Source: Gari tellinella
Lineage: Eukaryota; Mollusca; Bivalvia; Cardiida; Psammobiidae
Length of the DNA stretch: 64,000 nucleotides
Direction: 5' to 3'
Assembly: GCA_922989275.2 (NCBI GenBank)
Contig: OV277866.1
Span: forward strand, 38,457,246-38,521,245
The notes beneath the pieces are model-generated. The model had not been told where the DNA came from and made no database searches. It saw nothing but the letters and a program-made list of their open reading frames with translations. The translations under genes and the position numbers were made by a program. The first letter of the stretch is position 1. Each line of letters opens with the position of its first letter. Shown piece by piece: positions 1 through 12,088 of this stretch.

Positions 1-692
1 ACGTTTTCGTTCATTGTTCATTTGCTATGATAACTGCACTTTTTATTATATAGATCTACTTCAATTAACTTCGTTTCACCATGAGCTTTCAACTGTTTGA
101 GTGTACTTTCAAGTGTTCATAAACCAATATAACATGAATTTACTTTTATACAGTATTTGTCAGATCCAATTTGTTTGTTTTTACGTTAGAAAATGAGAAA
201 TTGCCATATTGAATCATATGTTTTTGATTAAGAGTACTTAATTTTGGGCAATGCATATTACTTACGAGTTATTAGTTGCAACGTAAGATATGTTCAAAAA
301 TGGGAACTATGATTCTTTTAGATTTTTCTTATGAGTTATGTTTGCATACCAAATTTAATCCGAAATCCTTCAGAAGAGATAAATATTCAAGTTTAAACAT
401 TTAACAACCAAAATATAATTTAAACACATTTAAAGTTATCTTTTACATATTTGACGCATCATATATATGAAACAACTGTTATTCATTTCTTGACAGCAGC
501 GATTAAAGTGTTTAATATAGTTTATAGTAAAATGCATTCCAGAAATGTTTTATTTTTCATACTCCAGTATATTACACTACGATAGTCTTCCATGTAAGAA
601 ACACTTTGTTTAGTATCAGGAAGATGTAACGCATACAGATCATGAATCAAATAAAACAAATTGACGAGTTTTCATGTCCATTACACTCAGAA
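1..692. other. No feature recognised
   Basis: AT-rich sequence with no convincing open reading frame, RNA gene or inverted-repeat element visible by eye. Confidence 0.5.
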
Positions 693-921
693 TACAATGC
701 GCCTTCCAAACAACGGCCCTCTGAACAACGATTTCCTCCTTACAACAAGGTTACAATATCGTCTGCTTAAAACTGTGGTCTGCTTTTCTTCTTAAAGTCA
801 CATAATGGACATTCTAACAGAAAAAATGGTAAGTCTATTTGCCTACCTACAACAACTCCCCTCAAACAACAGACATATTTTTTGTCTCCCATTTGGTGTT
901 GTTGTAGAGAGGGACACTGAA
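693..921 (-). mobile_element. MITE family B copy 1, inverted and degraded
   Basis: Read on the minus strand it has the family B layout. The right end (GTTGTTGTAGAGAGGGACAC) is the inverted 5' terminus and the left end (TACAATGCGCCTTCCAAACA) is the other terminus. The interior keeps the family segment ACAATATCGTCTGCTTAAA and CATATGGACATT-like sequence. The GATCAGACGCCG hairpin normally in the middle is missing, so this is an internally deleted copy. It is non-coding. The TA flanks are typical of Tc1/mariner/pogo-type elements, which is an inference from the ends only. Confidence 0.7.
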
Positions 922-1043
922 CTTATAATAAAACACTTATCGTATAGACCTTGGAAAAACTTGACTAGACTCAAAACTACTTGAAAAGTACTCAATTCAA
1001 GTCTCAGTGGTCAATGAGTTGAGCAACATAGCATATTGCTATT

Positions 1044-1255
1044 TTAACCTTTTTACTGCCAAGTTATATTGTATGCTCTAGCCCTTGTACCATAAAACTA
1101 TCGTCTGCATTGGTAGTGCCGTCTGTAATACTTTTTAGGGCTGTTTTGACTGAAAAAATTCGATAGTAGTGTCAAACAGTTTTTACCCGGCGTCTGATCA
1201 GGAACTAAACTGCGCACAAAGTCGCATTTTGGAGCCGATTGCAGTAAAAAGTTAA
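1044..1255. mobile_element. MITE family G copy (TTAA-flanked)
   Basis: The element begins TTAACCTTTTTACTGCCA and ends TTGCAGTAAAAAGTTAA, so the ends are inverted repeats flanked by TTAA on both sides. TTAA duplication is the signature of piggyBac and Kolobok-type transposases. The interior carries one arm of the GTCTGATCAGG hairpin core (about 1188-1203). Non-coding, about 212 bp. Confidence 0.75.
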
Positions 1256-4200
1256 TACGGCATTTGTTATTGGGTTTGCTTAACAGGGTCCAATCATAGT
1301 CTAGGATCTGCTATAACCACAAATCGATATAAAATCTGCAATATTGAACACAATTAAACTACATTGTATCTTACCGGTGTAATACTGTTGATGTAATAAG
1401 TCCATTGTTTCAAGTGTTCACAAATAATACTATTTCTTATTCCATAATATATTGAGACGTACAATCGTAAATTGAAGCACTAGGTTCTGTAGCACTTGAC
1501 GCATTTACTACGGACAGACCACGGAACCAAACATATTTTGTGACGCATGTATGCTGTACTTAATGACTAGATATATGAAAGATGACGAGAGAAGCAATAG
1601 AACAGTAATGTATACTGTTTATTGTTAAAGGAAATACGTTTAATGTAAGCATGCTATATGATTTTCGTAAGCATAATTTGTTGGCTACAACTAGTTTCAT
1701 CGTTGATTTTTTCTACATGTTCTTTCCAAAGGTTCGAGTTATCGGCTTCTCATCTGGGTCCAAATTATTTGCAGCAGTTATTACAAAGCTGCCGCAAATT
1801 AAAATAAATACAGAAAGGGCAAAATCTTAAAATGGAACTTAAATAGAATGTACATTCCAAGGACACTAAGTTAAATATTTGCAGGAACATTGTAACTTCA
1901 AAAATTCATTAATAGGCCCCGGAAAAAGGTTTTGTTGAGAGAAACTTCAAAACTTCAAAAAAGACATTTCAATTATAGCACCCTGCCAGTTGCTACAATT
2001 CACTTTCCAAGGAAATTGAAGTACAGATACTGAATGTTTATGCTCAGCAAGACTTAAGACCAAATACCACTACTGTCATTGCCTCTGTTGGATTCAGTTA
2101 ATATGCAATTGCATGCTTATTAGCATCGTCCAACTTGAACTCTTCCTAATCTTTTTTCATCCATATTTGAAATTAATCACTGCAATAGACATTGTTAAGC
2201 GGACTTTATTGTATACGTTTAACTTGTATCATGCTAAGCGATTTGCGGCTCTGTTGGCACAGTTTCGATCTATATCAAACGCCGAGTACCAAGGAGTTTC
2301 ATAGGGATTCAAACTGTATGTTGCACCCGTTGTCATTGTTTCTTTATGTTGAGCTTTGTCGTTTACCAACATTTGTAAGCAGACCCGGATTCAGCATGTC
2401 AGGGGTTTATAGTATATTAAGGCATAAATTACAACTGACCCTTAGGCAACAACCACCATATTATGGCTTAGACGATATTATACGGTAGGCCGATTAGGTC
2501 AGATTGTTTAGACTCCATATGAACTTAACAATAAGTACAATGAGGCATTTGTTTTTTGTATGTTCTTCCTCTGAACAAACTGTTAGTGTGCGTACTTGGA
2601 TAAAAACACTCATGTTTTTTATTTCATAAAAGCATTATTTTGCATGTTTCTAAAAACTAGAATGGGTATCTAAACATTTACCAGTAACTTTTTATAAGAA
2701 TAAATGGGATACACTGGTTGTTCAGAAAAGTCCTTTATTATTTTTAGGAGGTACTTATCTGCGTTTAAAAGTTTATACTTTCAGCAGTGTATTGTCTTAA
2801 TTGATACCAAGTTTTGTTATTCAAATGACACATCTGAACTGTAGTTTGAGACATTTAGTCAATCCACAAATTAAAACCGAGTAAAGATGTCATAACTTTT
2901 GACACATTTATGTCTTAACGCATTACATACGCATTGCAACATGGTATATAAGATAGTTAACCAATTTTATAATTCATGTAAAAGATATGTAAGATATGCA
3001 AGATAAAACAGACTGGATCCAGCTAAATGACGCTTATAACTTGTTCACGTACTCTTTCCATGTTCATTACATGAATAATAATAATATCTGCTTATAAATA
3101 TAATTCTAACGCTGATCTCTCTATAACTGAACAAATGCATCTCCACATGCATTTGTCATTACAAGCTTAGCATATGAAATAAAAGCAATGTGAATAACCT
3201 AGTCATAATATTATATTCAGACCTCCAGATATGGCGAGTATACCACAACTAAAATGTATTGGTGTATTAAACCTTATGGTTATAAACTTATTACATTCGT
3301 ATGGAAAAGACGATTCTAATGAGTAGTAACACCAAATAATTTGATGCTGAAATGAGAGAGAAAATGTTGTATTTGTTCAGTTTACTCCATCGTATCTAGA
3401 TCCCTTGTATTGATTTCAAATTGTACCCATATCAATCAACCCTTCAACTGCTAGTGGAAACATTACTGAAATGTACATATCACCTGGTCCTGACCGTACA
3501 CCGAATTTCTCGGCGTCTGATAGAGATCCAACGATTTTAAAGTTCTTATTTAGGCATCTGAATTTAACACGAGATTTAAACTATTTTTTAACTTTAAAGC
3601 ACACTTTATTGTAATAACATACACACATCTGCTGTTTGATTGTGCAATTTCGTTTAATACTTGCCTGAAAAAGACAATAGAAATAAGACAAGACAGAACG
3701 GTAATTTAGTTTACCGCGATAACTAACGCAATGCAGGATAAAAAGGAAGTAATCGGATAGAATAGATAATTATCAAGTCACTGTTTGAGTACGGATTGGA
3801 CAAATAACGGGGATGTATATGTCGTAAGGCTTCATTCTTATCGACTGTCTGTCTGCCAAATGATAAGAAAAAATAATTAATCCAGGTTTTCATCAGCTTT
3901 ACTATTGTATTCCAGTAGTAAAGCCTATGAAGTGATAGCAGGTTCAGCAAGTATTGGTATCTTTTAAATATTTCAACTGCCAGTATATAGTTATAACTAG
4001 TCTGACACAGTCGCTGCAATAATATGTGTTTCTTATTAAATAAATTGGAATTATATACTATTTTACTTAAAAAATTGATATAAATGTAAACAAATAGTTT
4101 CATACACGCCCTGTCACGCAATCTGCAAATGGTAATGTTGTCGTTTTCGGCAGAGAAAGGGTTATGGTTCAAATTTATATAATATCACGGGTAGTTATGT

Positions 4201-4274
4201 GCTGTTATGTTTTATGTGATGTGCTTTCGTTATTGGTCAATTCAATAGAAAATAGTGCATTTTCATGATTAGAG
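1256..4274. other. Mostly unassigned; short hairpin-core relics
   Basis: No gene is recognisable. At about 1748-1777 there is a half-hairpin relic of the dispersed core (TCTCATCTGGGTCCAAA). A segment at 3257-3400 is a divergent relative of 63014-63150. Short reading frames here lack any recognisable domain. Confidence 0.45.
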
Positions 4275-4483
4275 TACAGTAGAACCTCTCTATAACAGCC
4301 ACTAAGTTTTGTTGCTTATTGGGTGTTTAAGACAGGTGACTGCTTAAAGCAAGGTGACAGTGAAACAGAAAGCTCCTTTAGGAGCTTTCTGTTTTACTGT
4401 CACCTTGCTTTAAGATGTCACCCATCATTTATACAATCAAATAGCCCTTGTTTTAGTGGCTGTTATAGAGAGGTTTTACTGTA
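4275..4483. mobile_element. MITE family A copy 1, pogo/Tigger-like foldback
   Basis: The ends are TACAGTAGAACCTCTCTATA and its inverse ending GAGGTTTTACTGTA, flanked by TA. This resembles the CAGT-starting ends of pogo/Tigger elements. The centre (4343-4414) is a nearly perfect hairpin whose arms start CTTAAAGCAAGGTGACAGTG and meet at AGCTCCTTTAGGAGCT. No transposase is encoded, so it must have been moved by an enzyme supplied elsewhere. Confidence 0.85.
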
Positions 4484-4607
4484 CTACACGCGCTTTCTAA
4501 GAAATCAAGGTAAAACACATAGTTCTAGTGCAGTTGTCAACGAAATGATCTTCCTTTCTTCTCTTTATTTTACCTGTTATAACGAAATTCACTACATGTC
4601 ACCCTTA

Positions 4608-4858
4608 TTAACTCTTTCCTCCCTAGAACTTTCAATGAATAATTCCAGTTTCCATCTAAGTCTAGTCCATATATGACTTTTAAGGGTTGTTTTTGTCAAT
4701 GTTTGGCATTATGACAAACAGTGAAGACCCTGATCAGAGGGCTCCTTTCGGAGCCCTCTGATCTGGGTCTTCACTGTTTGCATAGGACAAGTGAACTATT
4801 CACATGTACACTAATTGAAAAAGACGCATATATGCGGGATTAGGGTTCAAAGGGTTAA
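4608..4858. mobile_element. MITE family E copy 1 (TTAA-flanked)
   Basis: It begins TTAACTCTTTCCTCCCTAGA and ends GATTAGGGTTCAAAGGGTTA-A, with inverted ends and TTAA at both sides. The centre at 4724-4778 is a hairpin with arms GTGAAGACCCTGATCAGAGG and the inverse, closed by CTCCTTTCGGAG. The right half contains GACGCATATATGCG. It serves as the uninterrupted reference for the nested copy at 19410-19883. Confidence 0.8.
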
Positions 4859-6224
4859 GTAGTAAGTGGCATTGTTTTCTCTACCGCTAAAATAGTGAAG
4901 ATATTATTTAATAAAAACTGTTTTTACAAAACTACAGCATGTTTAGCCATTACAAGAGACAAATGAACGAGTCGCACATCGAACTAAGATGAAATGATGT
5001 GATTCCTTACATGTATCTGACGCGCGAAGAGATATTTGTTATGTTTGTACACTATTTCCATAACTGATATCGGATGGTAATGAGGCTATATATAACCAGT
5101 GGTTATGCAATAATTCCATCCCTGACAGTAGTGTGAGAATTGACTATCATGAAAATCATCTTGACGATGAATGGCAAACAAGGAGATTGACGTTAATGTA
5201 CATATGCTGTCGAAATTCCAGACGTATTAAACATATTGACGTATTTGTTTCAATATGTTATGTCCATTTGACATAGTTCTCTATACGTCTCAAGTAGAAA
5301 TGAAAGATTGTTTGCTAGTTTCATTTACATACTACAAACTAGTAATCTAAGATTACCTTCACGTAGTCGGTGGCTTTGTGCACAATAACAGTTCTGATTA
5401 AGTTTAGCGGACATTGTTTTCTTTTGAAGTTATCAGATATTCCTTTATATGTTCCGTATCTTAATTTTAGATTTTACTAAATGCATAGGTAACAAGTCAT
5501 TTGCATGTACGTTTTGACCAATAACTAATTCAACACAAACTTATCAAAAACAGTAGTATATCAGATAGTTTTTCTTATGTTCGTTATGTTTACAGTTGCA
5601 GTGCAAGTCTGATTAATATGTACAAGACCACCGTAGACAAAAATGACTCGTTCATCAAAACATGTGAGCATCACCTACCGCCAATCTCGTGTTATAGGCC
5701 AGTCTTTGAATAAGCACACACCTCTCAAAAGACAGGTGACTGCTTAATAACAACAGATGTAAAACAGGAAGCACCGATTGAAGCCTTCTTATCTCCATAA
5801 TATACTGCATTAAGCTACAACCTGTATCAAAGCCATATGTTTTTATCCATGGCCGGTCATCACAATATTTATTGTACAATACAGAATCATGATAAACTGC
5901 GAAGTGCTACATCACTAATTAGTTTAACCTACGTAACTAATGTAAATATACCTTTACGTCAAAACAGCACTTTAAACAAATGCATTTTCTTTGAAACGTA
6001 AAGAGCCTAATTTAACCACAAATCAATTTATGACAGACCATATTTCATAACTCCTATAGTCAAAAGAAGAATGAAGATTACTTCAAACCATAAACATTTA
6101 ACATAATGATAAATAGCAAATGGAAAGTGGGATGTCATTTACACCCGCATCTGCTTTTAAATCATTACGAAGCATTACAAACTAATGTTTGAAATAATCC
6201 AATTTAGAAACATCTAGGTGGTCG
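4859..6224. other. Mostly unassigned; one family A core relic
   Basis: No gene recognised. At about 5727-5775 the sequence GACAGGTGACTGCTTAA followed by GTAAAACAGGAAGCACC is a broken copy of the family A hairpin core without the termini. Confidence 0.45.
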
Positions 6225-6400
6225 TGTAGTCTTACGAAACGTCATTCGACACATATTGTCGTAAATCAGATTCAAGTGTTTCAATCAATTTTTTTTCTCC
6301 GACTAATCAAGTATTGTGATATCTCTTTGGAATCTTCTTTTCAAGACGATTCCAAAGAGATATCACAAAACAGTATTAGATGGAGCAATCAGAAATAAGA
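6225..6400. mobile_element. MITE family H copy 1, partial
   Basis: The left part reads TCTTACGAAACGTCATTCGA followed by a TATTGTCGTAAATCAGATT segment also found in family H at 60.2 kb. The centre (6314-6370) is a strong hairpin with arms GTGATATCTCTTTGGAATC and the inverse. The right terminus is not recognisable, so the element is incomplete. Confidence 0.65.
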
Positions 6401-6724
6401 GAGACTAAATCAAAATGGCATGCATTACTTTTTTTATCTCATTCTTTCTACATATTACATTTAGCAACCATACACGTACATGTAAGTAAATGTAGAAGAA
6501 CGTTCCCGATGATATCCATCAATATTGGAAAATACCATGACGTAAATTGGTTATTCGAATACAAAGTTGTGGCTGAAAGTTGAACTACAGGTTAAACATC
6601 TAGGCGATATTGTAGCTGAACTAATTGTACTAATAAGAATTAATTATGTAGTTATTGGATGTCGTTAAATATGTTTGTGTTTTACACTTGTCACCATTAA
6701 CACCACATGCCAAACTCATCCATA

Positions 6725-6953
6725 TACAGTGGAGAAGATGCTTTTTCAATGAGTGCGTTTCAGAAAAAAACCAATTATTTCAAGTGCTAACGGTTTGAAG
6801 CCAGATCAGAAACCGGACCTCTGATCAAACTGTTTGTCACTAAAATGAAATTGCAGAACAAAGTAAAACAAATGCAATTTTCTATATTTTCTTGCAATGC
6901 TCTTGAGATTCCTTTACGTTTAAACGAGAAAAAATATAATATTCTCTACTGTA
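6725..6953. mobile_element. MITE family D copy 1, diverged
   Basis: Ends TACAGTGGAGAAGATGCTTT and ATATTCTCTACTGTA are the family D termini (compare 29820 and 34896), flanked by TA. The middle carries the GATCAGA...TCTGATCAAACTGTTTG hairpin in degraded form (about 6808-6838). Confidence 0.7.
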
Positions 6954-7426
6954 CATCGCATTCAGTAAGACAAGACAAAAGCGAAACAAAAATAGCAGCA
7001 AATAACAGCAAATCGCAAATCTAACTTGCAGATATAGACATTACTCAAAATATACATACGATTTACATACATCAGTGTCAACAGTAGTTTGCTGTGATTT
7101 CTAGAGTGCATATTGGTGTACGTAATACGTATGTTCATTGTCAATATGTAAATTAAGCCTATATGGCATCGAGAAGCAGCGTTAAATATAGCATTAGGCA
7201 CATGTGTTAGCTTTCTGCTTTTGCCTTTGTGAAATTACGAGCCTTTATTTCCCAACAATGCCCTTACAAGGAATCAAGATATGAGAACTACTGCGAAAGG
7301 TTAAATCTTCATGGCTGTACAAATTCTATAATGTGACTACTAATTACTCTCGTGGTTGAGAGACTAACAAAAATAAAGAAGTTGTTTGAAATAGATGACA
7401 TTATGGCAATAAAGGGATTAAACAAA
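6954..7426. other. No feature recognised
   Basis: AT-rich sequence; no supported feature. Confidence 0.4.
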
Positions 7427-7497
7427 CAGTAAAACCTCTGAAAAACGAACCAGCGCGGACCGAGTTAAAAGTTCGATTAACAGAGGTTTTCGGAGGA
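7427..7497. repeat. Very short pogo-like foldback
   Basis: ACAGTAAAACCTCTGAAAAA is followed 30 bases later by its approximate inverse ending ACAGAGGTTTTC. The ends resemble family A. It may be a solo-terminus or strongly deleted MITE. Confidence 0.5.
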
Positions 7498-8499
7498 GGA
7501 AAGTTAAGGAAGTATTCAAAGAAATTGTTTTTTTACAGTAGTTCAAGGCATCTGAAAGCTAAACCTGGGATGTGGCACACTAAGGATAAGGCATGGGGAT
7601 ATGCAAAAAACATAATTCAAGGCAAAGGTTAAGCAGCAAATAAGCCATGTTTTTTTGTTTATGTTTTTTAGTTCAGACATTCGGGTAATATCGATTTGTT
7701 TAAATTTAAGTTAAATACCTCAATTTAATTGATTTTCAAACAGTACAGGCTCAACAGCAGCATCTTATCAATAGACGATTTCGTTTGTTCTTTGATTATA
7801 ATGCAATCCATCAAAGTTAAATGAAACGCGGCTTTATCGATAGACACACGAAATCTGTTTAATATTACATTCACTAAAATACATATTGTCAGCCACGTGT
7901 TTAAAGATCTGAATGCAGGTATCAATCACTTCAAGCTTTGTTCCTTTTTCAAATAGGTTCTAGGTAACGATTTTGATTTGCATTGAAAATTGACTAGATG
8001 GATTACTGATAAGACAGAACAAGACGAGCTAGGAGGTGTAATCCCTATACTATTGTTTTGGGGGAAACTGAAATAACAAATTGTTTTAACAAACACCCAT
8101 ACATAAGACTAAATGTATGTAACAGGGTACTGTAGATAACTAAATTATGCTTAGTTGTCAATTACTTTCGTATAGAGATGGTTTAAGACCGTTTCGTGAT
8201 AGATCACGACTTGCAGAATGTAACTTATAATAAGATAATATTGTAGAAGCTGGTAATGGCGTTTTGAGCTTTTAGAGAAGATACATACTACTTTCTAGTT
8301 TCTTTTTGATCGATGCTTATTGATTTATATGAAGTTATTTCGAGCTGTATTAGGTTTCACATTCACTAACAATGTAGAATTATTCTAAACACGCACTGCT
8401 TCTAACTAGAATTAAACTGACAAAGGTGTTTTACTATTCACAGCCATTAACCCCTGGTGACGCAGGTACACGTCATTAACAACAGTTGAACTTGAAGTA
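7498..8499. other. No feature recognised
   Basis: AT-rich sequence with no element ends or credible coding region seen. Confidence 0.4.
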
Positions 8500-8667
8500 T
8501 ACAGTAAAACCTCACTATTACGACCAATAAAACGTAAGATGTTTGATTGAAAAAACAGAGAGCTCCTATAGAAGATTTCTGTTTTACAGTCACATTGCTT
8601 TAAGCAGTCACATGTAGTAAATGTTTAATATTTAACACAATTTGGTGGTCGTAATAGAGAGGTTGTA
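8500..8667. mobile_element. MITE family A copy 2
   Basis: Starts TACAGTAAAACCTCACTATT and ends GGTCGTAATAGAGAGGTTGT. The central hairpin is shortened to AGAGCTCCTATAGAAGATTTCT with a right arm CACATTGCTTTAAG. The left arm of the core is partly deleted. Confidence 0.75.
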
Positions 8668-8673
8668 CATGAT

Positions 8674-8788
8674 TTAAGCTGTTTGCAAATTTAAGGCAAG
8701 TCTTAATTTTCTTTCCCTATAACAACTAAGAACAGCGTACACAATCTGCGTCTACTATTCAGTGTTGTTATAGAGAGGGAGCACTGTA
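8674..8788 (-). mobile_element. MITE family B copy 2, terminal fragment
   Basis: Inverted first ~110 bp of family B: it ends TAGAGAGGGAGCACTGTA, preceded by the inner TTAGTTGTTATAGGG-type segment and by AGCTGTTTGCAAAT. It breaks off where the hairpin core would start and lies only a few bases from the right end of the family A copy. Confidence 0.65.
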
Positions 8789-9279
8789 GCACAATAATCA
8801 TGTAATTTAAAATGTGTTTTATAATGCCATTGGCATTAACACTAAAATACACTTCTGATGGACAATGACAGCACTATATGTTACATTACATGTCAGTCGT
8901 GTTCCTCATAAGAGCATTGTCTTTGGTGAAAATTATTGCACTGTCATTCTCGTCAAAAACAATATACAGTAGCAAGGTAATAAGATATTTAAAATCAGGT
9001 AGCTGGTAACAGTAAGACAAAGAGTCAAGCACAACGATTTTGTCAAGCTTAAATTTGCCAACTCTATGAAAGACCGACAGTTAGATACATTTTATTGGTC
9101 GCTCCAGAGAAATATTACTGTTTATATATTTCTTTATTTGCCCACTGAGACTAAAATGATTTATTCGATGTCTAGGACCACTATTGACTCAACCTATTTA
9201 CGTATGTCTGTTACAAAATCTGTAACGGTTTTGGTATTTCAATACTCTTAGACATCTTGGAGACAAAGTAAATAGTACA
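8789..9279. other. No feature recognised
   Basis: No element ends or supported coding region. A short frame at 9066-9251 has no recognisable domain. Confidence 0.4.
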
Positions 9280-9519
9280 TACAGTCGAAACTCGATACTT
9301 CGAACCTCTTAAATCTACGTTACCAGTATTTCATAAGTTTAATTTCGATAACTCGATCTCGCCTAAGTCGAACCAACCCATATCTCAAAGGCAAAATGTG
9401 GCTGAGCCAAGTTTTAAATCTGAAACACGGATACGTTCAATATAGACGCTAAGTCACGTTTAAACTTTGAAATATGGGTTCGAACTAACGCGAGTTCAAA
9501 TTATCGAGTTGCGACTGAA
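9280..9519. mobile_element. MITE family C copy 1 (pogo-like ends)
   Basis: Starts TACAGTCGAAACTCGATACT and ends with the inverse (TTATCGAGTTGCGACTG). The interior has the family's paired segments CATATCTCAAAGGC and TTTGAAATATGGGTTCGA around GTGGCTGAGCCAAG. TA flank on the left. Non-coding. Confidence 0.75.
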
Positions 9520-10031
9520 TCTGATAAGACCTTTTATATTAGTCACGTGACTTAGATCTATTCGACTTGTTTATATATATAATAAAATCGTTAAGATACT
9601 TTACGCAATATTGCGTTTAAAAAGATACCATTAAGACTAATTGAACTGAAATGGTATCTATGAATATTATTGTTAATCATGACCATCGCCGTTTGAGATA
9701 GGAGTGACCATAGTCACCATACCATAGGACAGATTCCAGAATTACAAAGTTTGTAATGTAACATTACTGACAATCCTTTATACGGTATATATGAGCCTCA
9801 ATGATGGTCCAGCCTAAATAAATAAACTATAGAGTAATATGTTTTCTTTATAAATTAGTTGTTTGTCATTTACCTATGGCCAGGTAGGTTATTGTTGCTT
9901 CAAAATTTTTCGTCTGAAACAGTTCTTATTATTGATTATCCACAATTTCTTTCCCGAAATATAACCAGGGTGGTAATTAATTAGTACCCAAACGTATCGC
10001 CGTTTTCTTTGACAACTTATCCGGATCGAAA
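9520..10031. other. No feature recognised
   Basis: AT-rich, nothing supported. Confidence 0.4.
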
Positions 10032-10231
10032 TACAGATACAACTCGATAATTCGAAATCGCATAAGTTCGAACATACCTATGTTTCAAAGTTAAAAACGT
10101 GGCTTAGCCACGATTTTAACTTTGAAATACGGGTATGTTCGATATAAGTGAAATCGAATTATCGAAATTCAAATTATGAAATACTGGAAATGTTCATTTA
10201 AGCGAGTTCCAAGTATCGAGTTACGGCTGTA
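10032..10231. mobile_element. MITE family C copy 2
   Basis: Starts TACAGATACAACTCGATAAT and ends AAGTATCGAGTTACGGCTGT-A. The central palindrome AACGTGGCTTAGCCACG is intact, with CAAAGTTAAA and TTTAACTTTG arms around it. About 200 bp, typical for this family here. Confidence 0.75.
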
Positions 10232-10431
10232 ATTCGTCGGTAGCGTGCAGAGGGTAAAACACCGATACATTGTATTCCAGCTTGATCAAGGCATTGAAAT
10301 GTATCCGACAGTGATTGGTAGAATATTAGGCAATGCGGACGAGGCATGATACCGTAGGTAATACGATTGCAACTAACATGATAGACAGTCTGAAACCCAA
10401 GTAATATTATGTACACGTAATTACAGCAAAC

Positions 10432-10605
10432 CTCTTTAAAACGACCACAAACGTGTTGTTATTATTTAGTGTTTACGACTGATGACTGCTTAAAGCAAGG
10501 TGGCAGTAAAACAGAAATTTCCCTTCACCTTGCTTTAAGCTGTCACCTGTATTTTACACAACCAATGAACCTTGCTTTAGTGGTCGAAATAATGCGGGGT
10601 TAGTG
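10432..10605. mobile_element. MITE family A copy 3
   Basis: Starts TACAGCAAACCTCTTTAAAA and ends AGTGGTCGAAATAATGCGGG. Core arms GACTGCTTAAAGCAAGGTGG and CACCTTGCTTTAAGCTGTCA are present with a short loop. Confidence 0.75.
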
Positions 10606-10901
10606 CATGAGTCGAGCAGCTGAGTAAGCTCTCCTTTTATACAAGAACTTGTAATGGATGTGTTAGATAAAGATAAGTAACGGTGCTGAATGTGTCAAGT
10701 GATTCTGTTGTGTCCTGTCATCGCTCTAGTTTGTCGTTTGTCTGATCCATTTCACTATCATACCATTGCATGATCCTAAAACTGCTGCATATACAATTAT
10801 TTTCAAATGATAGTTGAAGTAGTTTGACTAAATAATGGAAATATCATTGTCAAATAAGTTTTTTGCCAAGTAGACTATAAAGTCGCCTATATCGTTGAAG
10901 G
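10606..10901. other. No feature recognised
   Basis: Nothing supported. Confidence 0.35.
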
Positions 10902-11151
10902 TCAACTCTTCAAACACCATGGACCTATTTAAGATATCCTCATTACATTTGCAAACAATGTATACCCCGATCAGATGGCTCCCATGCGAGGCCTTTGATC
11001 AGGGCCTAAACTGTTGCTAATTTGGACCAGTATTTATTAAACTACCTAGAATTCCAAGTAGACTGGTTCATACATGTAATTAGGTCACGATATTGGTATC
11101 CCCAAGGGAATCTTATATCTCAAAAGAGTTACTTCGTGTTGAAAGAGTTAA
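10902..11151. mobile_element. TTAA-type MITE, family E/G, degraded
   Basis: Left end TCAACTCTTCAAACACC and right end GTGTTGAAAGAGTTAA are inverted repeats. The centre (about 10973-11012) is a GATCAGATGGCTCC hairpin core variant. The right side keeps a TTAA; the left one has mutated. Confidence 0.6.
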
Positions 11152-11743
11152 ATGAGGTTAACTAGCAGGTGTTGGTGCGTTGTGAGATCTTCGTATTTCT
11201 GAGAACTACTGTTTATGACTTAGATTATCGATCAAATATGAATTATAATGGATTAATTAGTGATACATGATGTGGTATTGGAATTTGTACTTAAATGGCC
11301 TCAATGTACCGAATGAAAGTTAATGTTGCGTGCAACTGCATCTCGTTAAAACCAAAATTCGCAACAAGAACATAACTGTGTGAGAAATGTCACATTTAAA
11401 TTCAAATCCATTAGGAATGTTGCATACTGAGTAAGATTTAGCAATGTCTATGAACAATAAAATACTCAGCGCATAAAGGTCATAAAACATTTTGCACCGA
11501 AAGAAAACATTGAACCCTAACTTACATGTTGATCAGCAGCAGCGCTGGTAACTGTGTAACCGCACAGAGTATTTTAGATCAAATGTTTCGTCAAAAGAAA
11601 AAGAACTTTGTGTTATTATTTCTTAAGACGAATAGTAATACATTTTATTTCTATCCCCATTTGCATATACTGTTTTCAGTAAATTGTTTAGATGCATACA
11701 GCGTTTCTTTTGTTATCGTTAATTTATATAAAAAATTACCTAA
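11152..11743. other. No feature recognised
   Basis: Nothing supported. A 102-codon frame starting at 11526 runs into the family B element that follows and is not credible. Confidence 0.4.
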
Positions 11744-12088
11744 TAAAGTTCTCCCTCCCTACAGCGGCCCTCCGAACAACGACCCCCTTCTAACGCCAAT
11801 GCTAGCCGCTGTTTCCCTAGATAATTATGTCTAACGCTTTTACTGCTACAATATCGTCGGCTTAAAATTGTTGTATGCTTTTGTTTTGTCAAAGTCGCAT
11901 ATTGAGCATTTTAATAGAATAAATATATTGACTAGCGACAAAGAACTTTAACCAAGATATGTCGCCGCGTAACGCGGCGTCTGATCTGGTTTCAAATTGT
12001 GTACAACTGTAAGCCTATCAACTCCCTCCGAACAACACACACTCTCGTTGTCTCCCGTTCGGTGTTGTTGTAGAGAGGTATTACTGTA
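11744..12088 (-). mobile_element. MITE family B copy 3, inverted
   Basis: The right end GGTGTTGTTGTAGAGAGGTA and the left end TCTCCCTCCCTACAGCGGCC are the two family B termini in inverted orientation. The hairpin core (about 11958-11998) reads GCCGCGTAACGCGGC flanked by GTCTGATCTGG. About 345 bp, near full length for the family. Confidence 0.8.

Noticed and set aside
3723..4172. 149-codon minus-strand frame
   Set aside because: No recognisable domain, low-complexity composition (Y, N, L, I rich) as expected from translated AT-rich DNA, and no second exon or homologous copy seen.
4343..4414. Hairpins followed by T runs as transcription terminators, or microRNA precursors
   Set aside because: The hairpins are MITE cores repeated in many copies. 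Small-RNA data would be needed before calling any of them a microRNA.
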